Shown here one piece after another: positions 49,353 to 56,767 of a stretch of 64,000 nucleotides of DNA. Position 1 is the first letter of the stretch, and each line of letters opens with the position of its first letter. The stretch spans positions 124,001 to 188,000 of the forward strand of contig NZ_BNBZ01000012.1 of NCBI RefSeq assembly GCF_014656215.1. Direction: 5' to 3'. The translations under genes and the position numbers were made by a program. The notes under the pieces are model-generated. The model did not search any database and was not told the origin of the DNA. It was given only the letters and a program-made list of their open reading frames with translations. This DNA is from Streptomyces zaomyceticus (GTDB taxonomy: Bacteria; Actinomycetota; Actinomycetes; Streptomycetales; Streptomycetaceae).

Positions 49353-52300
49353 TCACCTCGGTGTCCCGTTCGTCGGTATTCCGCCCACCGGGCTCCCGCT
49401 CGCCGGGCTCCCCTTCGCCGGGCTTCCGTTCGGTGGGTTCCCCTTCGCCGGACCTCCGTCCGGCGGACTCCCCGGGGCCGGGCGGCCCGACTGGGCGGCC
49501 ATGATCTCCTCGTACAACTCCGGCCGGGATGCTTGGAGATGGGCCAGGATCCCGCTCATCTGGGTGCCGACGTTCACGAACCGTGTCCGGGCGCCCTGGA
49601 ACTCGACCTCGTCCACCTTCCGCGTGCCCCGGTGCAGCCCCACCACCGTCCAGTCGTCGAGGCAGACCGGGGAACCGGAGGAGCCTCCCCGGGTGTCGGT
49701 GAAGTACAGGATGTCGTGCTCGTCCGCCCGGTAGACCAGGTTGTTGCGGAGCGCGACCCGCTTCGGCAGGCCGCCCGGGTGCTGGATGATGTTCACCGGA
49801 ACCCGCTGCCGCTCCCGGACGAGCAGCGGCCGGGTGGCGACCCGGAGCGTCGGGCGCCGCTCCTGGTCGGAGGAGAGCCGCACGATGGCGTAGTCGAGCG
49901 CCGCGTCCCAGGCGACGAGCTCACCGGCCGTCGCCTCCGGCGCCGCCGCGGCGTTCTCGACGAAGTCGAAACGGGAGCGCGACATGAGCGCCTGGAGCCG
50001 CAGGTCCTCGTCGCTCACGAACGGCCGCACACCGGCCTCCCACGAACGGGCCATCACCACATGGTGGTTGGTGATCAGCAGATCCGGGGCGATCATCCAT
50101 CCCGTGCCGCCGTGCGGATAGGACGGCAGAAGCGGGGCGCCCGACTCGTACGGGGGGATCCTCAGGAGCGCCACGGAGGCACCGGCCCGGATCCCGCCGT
50201 GCAGGAACTCGTACGGCACGGTGTCGTCCTGGAGGACGATCTCCTCCTTCATCTCCCCGGGCATCAACTCCGCGGGGAGCTCGGCCTCGCCCGTGATCGC
50301 GCGGGCGACGACGTCCAGGGAGCCCTGCAGCACGGCGCGAGGTCCGGGTTCACGCGTCTGCTCGATCGCGTTGTGCAGCCAGATCTCCAGCGGCACCAGC
50401 CCGTCGATCAGCCGCTCGACCCGGTTCATCGCGGTCAGATCGGCGTGGACCTGCTCCCGGGGATCGTCCAGCGCTTCGAGGGTGGCCGTGAAGTAGCCGG
50501 GGACGCCCTTGAGGAGCGAGGCGCGGACGGCCCGGTCCGCGAGCCCGGCCTCCAGGGCGGCGTTGCGGACCCGTACGAGGTCCTGCGGGAGGAGGAACGG
50601 CTCCTTGCGCAGCGCGGCCCCGGCCGCGTTCGGCGGAGGACCCGCGCGCGCGGACAACCCTCCCGCGTCCTCCCGGGCCCTCGCGCCGCGCGGCGGCGGG
50701 CCCGCTTCCATCGCGGAGGCGACCCCGAGCAGCAGGTCCCCGCTGGCGTCCCGGAGCGTGAGGGCCTGCCGGGCGACGCTGTCCAGGGTGCCGCGCCGCC
50801 GGGCGGCGCGCAGTCGGCTCTCGATCCGCCCGCGGTCGAGACCGGCCGCGTCGTCCGGGGCGACGGCTCCCTCCCCGGCCGCCGCCGCCAGGATGCGGGC
50901 CAGCGGTTCGCGGAGCCCGGGCTCGTCGACGAGTGTGGTGTCGATCCACCGGGCGAGCTCGGTCACCACCGCCTCCTCGTCGGCCGGAAGACCTACCAAC
51001 CGCAGCGTGTGTTCCAGGAGCTGGGGGTCGGACGGGGAGGCCGCGGCGGCCGCCGTACGGGCCAGCGACGGCTGCCGCGCCAGATCGGCGTCGGGCATCC
51101 CGCGCAGCGTCCGGGCGAGGCGCTCCCGTGCCGGAGCGGCGTCGGCGTCCGCGAGGGTGGCGAGACGCGACCGGGCGACGAGTACGCCCAGGGATTCGAA
51201 GCGCAGCCCCAGACCCGCCGCGATCTCCTCCGCCTCCTGGAGGTTCCGGTCCGCCTCCGCGAAGTCGCCCGTGTCCTGCGCGAGACGCGCCGACAGCTGG
51301 AGCAGTTCGAGCTGGGTCTCCGCGCAGCCCGCCTCCGCCGCCCTGTCCACGGCCCGCTCGGCGCTCCCGCGGGCCTCGGCCGTCCGGCCGGAGCGGGCGA
51401 GGGTCTCGGCGAGCAGGGCGTGCAGCCGGCTGCACGGCGTCCACGGACGACGCTCGGCGAGCCGCTGGGCCGCGGCCTCCACGTACCCCTGGGTGAGCAG
51501 GTCCTCGACCTCGCGCGCGGCGATCCGCTCCCAGTCCTCCTGGTCCGCCTCGATCATGATCTGGTCGGGGACGTGGCCGCCGATCCTGCCGAGCAGGAAG
51601 GCGGCCGAGCGGGGCGGCATCTCCCGGTCCGTGGAGCCGCCCAGGTAGGCGCCGACCCCCGGTTCCCAACGCGCTTCCACCGTACGGGGGTTCTCGCCGA
51701 GCCGGAGCCGGTGGTAGATCTCCTCGGCGCGGTTCCCGGCCCCCTCGCGGACCGCGTAGTACGCGACGGCGCTGTGGTCCACGGCCCGCATCAGGTCGGT
51801 CCGCGCGCTGTCCGAGAGGCGCAGCATGATGGCCCGCAGATCGGCCCGGTGCCTGATGGCCTCGGGCCCCGCCGACTCCATCAGGTCGACCCGCGAGGTG
51901 AGCAGTCCGTACAGGCGACGGGCCTCCGTGGTGGTCTCGACCCGGAGGCCCGCCGGACCGGCCAGCACGTCCCGGAGGAGGTCGGGGGTGATGAAGCGGA
52001 GGGCCAGGCCCGCCTGGACGAGGGCCCGGACGTCGTCCTCCGCGATGTGCTTGAGGATGCGGTCGTACAGCGTGCCCTGGATGAGCATCTGGTCGACCTG
52101 CCGGTCGAAGTACCGTCTGCGGGAGGGAAGTCCGCGCAGCAGCCCGCCGAAGGACGGGGAGTCGGTGCCCACGGCGACCGCCGTGCGCGCCGCCAGCCTG
52201 AGGCTCAGCGGATGTCCGCCGATCCGGTCGGCGAGGTCCTCCGCGAGCGTCTCGTCCCGGACCCCGGAGGACATCAGCAGGTCCACGGACGCCTGGCGGT

Positions 52301-54719
52301 CGAGCTCGCCGATCTCCATCGTGCGCGGGGTGAGGACCCGGGCCGGATGGTCGATCGGGGCCCGTCCGGAGACGATGAACCGCAGACGGGAGTACGCGGC
52401 CCGCAGCGCCGTCCAGATGGCCCACATCCGGGCGATGACGGGCGAGCCCCGGTACTGGGCCTCCTCGAAGGAGTCCACGACGACCACCAGCGGGGGCGCC
52501 GTCCCCCCGGGGGCCGGGCGGACGGCCTCGGCGACCAGGGACGCGATCCGGTGCGCGAGCTCCTGTTCGCGCGCGCTGGCGCGGGCGTGGAAGTCGGACG
52601 AGTAGTCGCGCGCGAGCGTGGCCCGGGTGCCGGCCAGCTGGTGGAGTTCGTCCAGCTCGTTGCGTTCCCCGCGCTGGACCGCGGCCGTCCGCTCGCACTC
52701 GTCGGCGAGCGCCTCGAAGGAGGCGCGGAGCGCGGGGTGGTGGACACCGAGCTGCCGTGCCATCTCCGCGATCACGGTGGCGGGTTCGTGCACGGAGAGG
52801 GTGGGGCGCGCGAAGTCGATGTAGGCGAACGGGAATCCGGCGGGCGCCGCGGCCAGGGCGTCGACGAGGAACCTGGCGAGCAGGGTGCTCTTGCCGATGC
52901 CGCCCACCCCGTGGAGCAGCACCGGTGGTTCGGCCGGCTCCTCGGGCAGCGCGATGTACGCGTGCAGGGAGTCGAGTTCGGCGGCGCGGCCGTGGAAGGT
53001 GCCCCGGATCAGCCGGTGCATCGGCTGGAGCAGCCGGGCCGACTCGAGACGGTGCTGGACCTCGTCGACCGGGGGCAGCCCGGTGACCCCCGGCACCCGG
53101 CTCAGCCAGAGCACGGCCTGAAGGGTGTCGGAGAGTTCCTCGACGTCGTCCCGGGCGTGGCCGCGCGGGTACGCGGGCGGGAGTCCGGCGCCGGTGAGCA
53201 GGGCGAGGGCGGTGCGCTCCGGGCCCGGCCCCTCGGGCCGCAGGCCGATGTTGGTCCGCAGGGCGTCCAGCGCGGCGGCGGGGCCCGCGAGACCCGCGAG
53301 GGTGGCGTCGCGCAGCTCGGGCTTGAGGATCCAGGCCGTGGCCCCGGAGGAGGGCAGGGCGGTGCAGTCGTCGACGAGCTCCAGGACCGCCCGCCCGGTG
53401 GACCGCTCCTCGCCGGGCAGACGCAGCAGCGCGGGGTCGAACTCCTGGAGCAGGCAGGCGGCCTCCCGGTAGGAGCGACGGGGGTCGGGCAGGGTGGCGA
53501 CAGGAGCGCTGAGGCCGGCCCGCAGGGCGTCGCGCAGCAGATGGACGGACTCGCCGGGCGGCGGCGACTCCGGAGGCAGGGTCCGGTGGAGCCGTACGAC
53601 GTCCTCCGTGGCCGTACACAGCCTGCGCATGTAACTGTCGCCGTTCGGGGGCGAGTCGACGGCCCGCAGCACCTCGGTCACGGCCGTCTCCGTCAGTTCG
53701 TGGACCGCCGCCTCCTGGCCCGCCGCCTCCTGGCCCGGCGACGCGACGGCGTCGGTGAAGAACTCCCGGAAGAAGGACCGGAGATCGTCCTCGTCCGCGA
53801 GGCGCGTGGTGTCCCGGCACTCGTTCTTGCGGATCTCGTACGGGAGTTGGCGCATCGTGGTGGCGTACCCCAGCAGCACCAGCCGGGGCACGGTCTCGAC
53901 GCGTGCCGGCGTGTGCTCGTAGATCGCCCGCGCCAGGATGCCGATGGCGTCCCACACGTCCGAGTGGGCGTCGACCCGGTCGCAGTCGTCGAGGACCAGC
54001 CAGAAGCGGTCCTCCGAGGCGCTCGCCCGGGCGACGATCCGGTGCGCGGCGTCGTCGATGGACGGCAGTGGATCGTTCAACCGTGTGGGGTTCAACGGAA
54101 ATCCGTCGGTCTCAGGTCCCGCGACGAAGGCGGCGAGCCGCTCCATCAGGCGCGCCGCCGTCGACGTACGGGACAGCGTCACCCGGACCGGGCGGAAGTC
54201 GAGGTGCTGGCCGAGATGGCGGATGAGCTCGTAGGTGTACGAGCGCCCGCTGTCCGGCGGGCCGTCGACGATCAGTACCGTCTGCTCCGGGTCGGCGACG
54301 AAGCCCCGGAGCTTCTCGCGCAGCTCGGACCGGTTCAGGAAGACCTCGGTGCCGTGCTTCAGGAGCAGGCTGACGAAGGGGTCCCGGGGGGAGCGCCGCA
54401 GCCGCTCGTCCTCCTGCAGCCGGGTGAGCAGATTCCGGGCCTCCGCGCCCTGCTCGAAGGCGTGCGGGTCGTCGATGGAGGCCAGCGCGTCCAGCCCCGC
54501 GAGGACGGTGAGCAGTCGGCGTTGGTGGGCGATGTCCCGGCGGGCCGCCGTGACCACCAGCAGGGCGTTCCGGTCGGCCTCCGGGGTGAGCGGCAGGTCG
54601 TCGACGAAGTCGGCCGGGAGGCCGGCGCGCAGCAGTCGTTCGCGTGGCTCGGGGGTGTCGAGGAGGTGGTCCCGCACCCAACTGGCGACGAGCCCCCACT
54701 CGGTTTCGGTGAGCGGCAT
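49353..54719 (-). CDS. Giant STAND-like NTPase with C-terminal trypsin domain
   Basis: This 1788-residue protein has four parts. Residues 1-110 form a small helical domain resembling effector-associated adaptor domains. About 115-350 is a first P-loop region whose Walker A reads GPPDSGRS (about 152-159, Arg in place of Lys), with Walker B LVLDDCD. About 570-1000 is a second NTPase with intact GVGGIGKST (about 602-610) and Walker B LVVVVDSFEEAQ, the STAND/NACHT-like module. About 1000-1480 is Ala/Arg/Leu-rich helical repeat sequence (TPR-like). The C-terminal protease has His in TNHHVV (about 1548), Asp in DAALDYAIVRL (about 1610) and Ser in GGSSGSPV (about 1681). The last 40 residues are a Gly/Ser/Pro repeat. 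No signal peptide or membrane segment. It is the second gene of a nuclease-NTPase-protease series. Confidence 0.85.
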   Translation of the reverse strand: MPLTETEWGLVASWVRDHLLDTPEPRERLLRAGLPADFVDDLPLTPEADRNALLVVTAARRDIAHQRRLLTVLAGLDALASIDDPHAFEQGAEARNLLTRLQEDERLRRSPRDPFVSLLLKHGTEVFLNRSELREKLRGFVADPEQTVLIVDGPPDSGRSYTYELIRHLGQHLDFRPVRVTLSRTSTAARLMERLAAFVAGPETDGFPLNPTRLNDPLPSIDDAAHRIVARASASEDRFWLVLDDCDRVDAHSDVWDAIGILARAIYEHTPARVETVPRLVLLGYATTMRQLPYEIRKNECRDTTRLADEDDLRSFFREFFTDAVASPGQEAAGQEAAVHELTETAVTEVLRAVDSPPNGDSYMRRLCTATEDVVRLHRTLPPESPPPGESVHLLRDALRAGLSAPVATLPDPRRSYREAACLLQEFDPALLRLPGEERSTGRAVLELVDDCTALPSSGATAWILKPELRDATLAGLAGPAAALDALRTNIGLRPEGPGPERTALALLTGAGLPPAYPRGHARDDVEELSDTLQAVLWLSRVPGVTGLPPVDEVQHRLESARLLQPMHRLIRGTFHGRAAELDSLHAYIALPEEPAEPPVLLHGVGGIGKSTLLARFLVDALAAAPAGFPFAYIDFARPTLSVHEPATVIAEMARQLGVHHPALRASFEALADECERTAAVQRGERNELDELHQLAGTRATLARDYSSDFHARASAREQELAHRIASLVAEAVRPAPGGTAPPLVVVVDSFEEAQYRGSPVIARMWAIWTALRAAYSRLRFIVSGRAPIDHPARVLTPRTMEIGELDRQASVDLLMSSGVRDETLAEDLADRIGGHPLSLRLAARTAVAVGTDSPSFGGLLRGLPSRRRYFDRQVDQMLIQGTLYDRILKHIAEDDVRALVQAGLALRFITPDLLRDVLAGPAGLRVETTTEARRLYGLLTSRVDLMESAGPEAIRHRADLRAIMLRLSDSARTDLMRAVDHSAVAYYAVREGAGNRAEEIYHRLRLGENPRTVEARWEPGVGAYLGGSTDREMPPRSAAFLLGRIGGHVPDQIMIEADQEDWERIAAREVEDLLTQGYVEAAAQRLAERRPWTPCSRLHALLAETLARSGRTAEARGSAERAVDRAAEAGCAETQLELLQLSARLAQDTGDFAEADRNLQEAEEIAAGLGLRFESLGVLVARSRLATLADADAAPARERLARTLRGMPDADLARQPSLARTAAAAASPSDPQLLEHTLRLVGLPADEEAVVTELARWIDTTLVDEPGLREPLARILAAAAGEGAVAPDDAAGLDRGRIESRLRAARRRGTLDSVARQALTLRDASGDLLLGVASAMEAGPPPRGARAREDAGGLSARAGPPPNAAGAALRKEPFLLPQDLVRVRNAALEAGLADRAVRASLLKGVPGYFTATLEALDDPREQVHADLTAMNRVERLIDGLVPLEIWLHNAIEQTREPGPRAVLQGSLDVVARAITGEAELPAELMPGEMKEEIVLQDDTVPYEFLHGGIRAGASVALLRIPPYESGAPLLPSYPHGGTGWMIAPDLLITNHHVVMARSWEAGVRPFVSDEDLRLQALMSRSRFDFVENAAAAPEATAGELVAWDAALDYAIVRLSSDQERRPTLRVATRPLLVRERQRVPVNIIQHPGGLPKRVALRNNLVYRADEHDILYFTDTRGGSSGSPVCLDDWTVVGLHRGTRKVDEVEFQGARTRFVNVGTQMSGILAHLQASRPELYEEIMAAQSGRPAPGSPPDGGPAKGNPPNGSPAKGSPASGSPVGGIPTNGTPR

Positions 54720-54788
54720 TCCACACCTGCCCGGCGCTCTTGGCGCAGCGCCGGTCGCTCCGGCGCCGGGACGTGAAAGATCGGACGA

Positions 54789-54814
54789 AACGGCCGATCC
54801 CTCTCATCGTTTCA
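54789..54814 (-). promoter_or_regulatory. Candidate ECF-sigma-type promoter of the NTPase-protease operon
   Basis: On the minus strand TGAAAC (54814-54809) and CGTT (54792-54789) are spaced by 16 nt, the shape of stress sigma-factor promoters, about 70 nt before the start codon. The stretch also holds the inverted repeat GATCGG-N9-CCGATC (54779-54799). The match is suggestive only. Confidence 0.3.
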
Positions 54815-54857
54815 CCCTCCCCGGAGCGTCGCAATCCCTGTGGCGGCCCGGCGGCGG

Positions 54858-55745
54858 TCAGGGGTGCAGCACGATGTCCGCGTACGACTCCAGCCGCCGC
54901 CAGCGCTCCTCCGGCCCCCGCGTCGGAGGCATCACGTCCACATCGGGCAGCGGTCCGAACTCCAGCTCGGTGATCTCCGCGACGTCCGAGACCGGCACCT
55001 GGTACGTACGGAAGGGACCGAGCGGCGGCGGCGCGCCCGTCGTCGCCCCCGCCAGGGCCCGCTCCGCGTCCCGGCTCAGGTCGGGGCTCTGGTCCAGGAC
55101 GTACGCGGCGGCGGCGAGCACCCCGTCCTGGAGGAAGGCGGCCACCTTCCAGAAACGCATCGGCACCTGAATGCCCCGGTACGGCGGGTCGGAGTCGTGG
55201 AGCACCGGACCCGACAGCACCGTCAGCTTCCGGTCGTGGTCGGCGGCGTGGTCGAGAAGGTAGTTCTCGAGCCCCTGCCACAGCTGTCTGCCCTGGTTGA
55301 AGACGTCGGCCTGGGGAGCGGCGTTGGTGAAGTGGAACGTGTCCGCGTCGGCGCGGACCGCCAGGGCCGACGGCCCCCAGACCGGGTCGAGCCGGCGGAC
55401 CAGATGACCGCGGTCGAGGCTGTTGTTCCGGTAGATCTCGTCGCCCGCCTGCTGCTCCTCGGGCAGCCGGGGGTCGAACCGCCAGACGTCGTGGCGCGGA
55501 ACGTCCTCCCGGAGCTCCCGCCCCTCGATGCACACGGCCGTCGAGGCGGCGAACCGCCGGTCTGGCCGGAAGACCACGGTGAAGTGGGTGTACGGCAGGA
55601 TCACCGTTCCGACCGAGTCCCGGGCCGGCAGCGGCAGCGGGACGACGGGGCCGAGGAAGGCCTCGTCGTAGCCGGTGCGGTCGGCGAGCGGGGCACGGCG
55701 GGCGGCGCCCGGGTCCGGAGGGGGCGGGGGACCGGAAGGATTCAT
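54858..55745 (-). CDS. DNA/RNA non-specific endonuclease (beta-beta-alpha metal, DRGH)
   Basis: This 295-residue protein has the NUC/EndA fold: catalytic LDRGHLVRR (DRGH at 111-114) and the metal-binding TFHFTNAAPQADVFNQG (Asn 141 and 150). The N-terminal 35 residues are Pro/Ala-rich and there is no signal peptide, although most members of this family are secreted, so it may act inside the cell. The ATG at 55745 has TACCTA 6 nt upstream, suggesting a leaderless transcript. It lies 138 nt before the NTPase-trypsin gene on the same strand and is divergent from the metacaspase gene. Confidence 0.88.
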   Translation of the reverse strand: MNPSGPPPPPDPGAARRAPLADRTGYDEAFLGPVVPLPLPARDSVGTVILPYTHFTVVFRPDRRFAASTAVCIEGRELREDVPRHDVWRFDPRLPEEQQAGDEIYRNNSLDRGHLVRRLDPVWGPSALAVRADADTFHFTNAAPQADVFNQGRQLWQGLENYLLDHAADHDRKLTVLSGPVLHDSDPPYRGIQVPMRFWKVAAFLQDGVLAAAAYVLDQSPDLSRDAERALAGATTGAPPPLGPFRTYQVPVSDVAEITELEFGPLPDVDVMPPTRGPEERWRRLESYADIVLHP

Positions 55746-55857
55746 ACGATGTAGGTACCGCGTGGAGAGGGTCGCGCTCGGCGCCGGACCACAGGCCACT
55801 CGATCAGACGCCCCGGCGTCCCCTCCGCTTCCTCCGCTGCCCGCCAGGAGGCACCTC

Positions 55858-56742
55858 ATGGCCACCGGACTCGCCCTGCACGTCGGGCTCAACCGGGTCG
55901 ACCCCGCCCGTTACGAGGGCTGGGACGGCACCCTGATCGCCTGCGAGAACGACGCCCACGACATGGCGCGGCTCGCCCGCAACGCCGGATTCGAGAGCAC
56001 CGTGCTGCTCACACCGGACGGCACCGTCGCCAACGTCACCGCCGTCCTCGGCGAGGCCGCCGCCCGGCTCGGCCCCGGCGACATCCTGCTCTTCAGCTAC
56101 TCGGGCCACGGAGGGCAGGTGCCCGACGTCCCGGGCTCCGGCACCCCCGGTCAGGACACGGCCGGCTCCGATCCGCTCGGCTCGGACGCCCTCGGCTCGG
56201 ACGCCCTCGGTTCCGACGACGAGCCGGACGCGCTGGACGAGACCCTGGTCCTGTACGACCGGCAGTTCCTCGACGACGAGGTCCGGCGGGCCTTCCGCGC
56301 CTTCGACGACGACGTACGGATCGTGGCCCTGTTCGACTGCTGCCACAGCGGCAGCAGCATCGAGCTCCCCGGCGGCCCGGCGGCCGACGGCACGGCCCGT
56401 TTCATGCCCGAACCCCGGCAGCGTCAGCTGTACGCGCGCGACCGTGAGTTCTACGCCGGCCTCAAGGGTTCGCTCGCCGAGGCGGCACGGGCCGACGGCG
56501 CGGGGCCCGACGCCCTCCTCGTGTCGGCCTGCCAGGACAACCAGGTCGCCGCCGACGGCGAGGTCAACGGAGCCTTCACCGAGGCCCTGCTCAAGGTCTG
56601 GGGCGACGGCGCCTTCCAGGGCGGCTACCGCGATTTCCACCGGGCGATCCAGCGCCGGCTTCCGCCGACGCAGAGCCCGAACCTCCATCTCACCGGCACC
56701 CCGGACGAGGGCTTCCTGGACCAACGGCCGTTCACGGTCTGA
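55858..56742 (+). CDS. Metacaspase-like C14 cysteine protease
   Basis: This 294-residue protein has the caspase fold: N-terminal LALHVGLNRVDP, catalytic His 84 in YSGHGG and catalytic Cys in DCCHSGS (162, next to Cys 161). Between them is an acidic low-complexity insert of GSD repeats (SDPLGSDALGSDALGSDDEPD region, residues 104-124) that may be flexible or self-cleaved. The C-terminal third contains LLVSACQDNQVAADGEVNGAFTEALL, typical of prokaryotic C14 peptidases. Such enzymes prefer Arg/Lys or Asp at P1 depending on subgroup. CAGGAGG precedes ATG 55858. It is divergent from the nuclease gene across 112 nt. Confidence 0.92.
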   Translation: MATGLALHVGLNRVDPARYEGWDGTLIACENDAHDMARLARNAGFESTVLLTPDGTVANVTAVLGEAAARLGPGDILLFSYSGHGGQVPDVPGSGTPGQDTAGSDPLGSDALGSDALGSDDEPDALDETLVLYDRQFLDDEVRRAFRAFDDDVRIVALFDCCHSGSSIELPGGPAADGTARFMPEPRQRQLYARDREFYAGLKGSLAEAARADGAGPDALLVSACQDNQVAADGEVNGAFTEALLKVWGDGAFQGGYRDFHRAIQRRLPPTQSPNLHLTGTPDEGFLDQRPFTV

Positions 56743-56767
56743 ACCCGGCTCCCCGGCCCTGGCCCGG

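Noticed and set aside
48171..54776. A 2201-codon open frame on the plus strand opposite the giant NTPase-protease gene
   Set aside because: It mirrors the real gene's codon periodicity. Its product is Gly/Arg/Val-rich without domains, while the minus-strand frame has P-loops, catalytic triads and normal composition.
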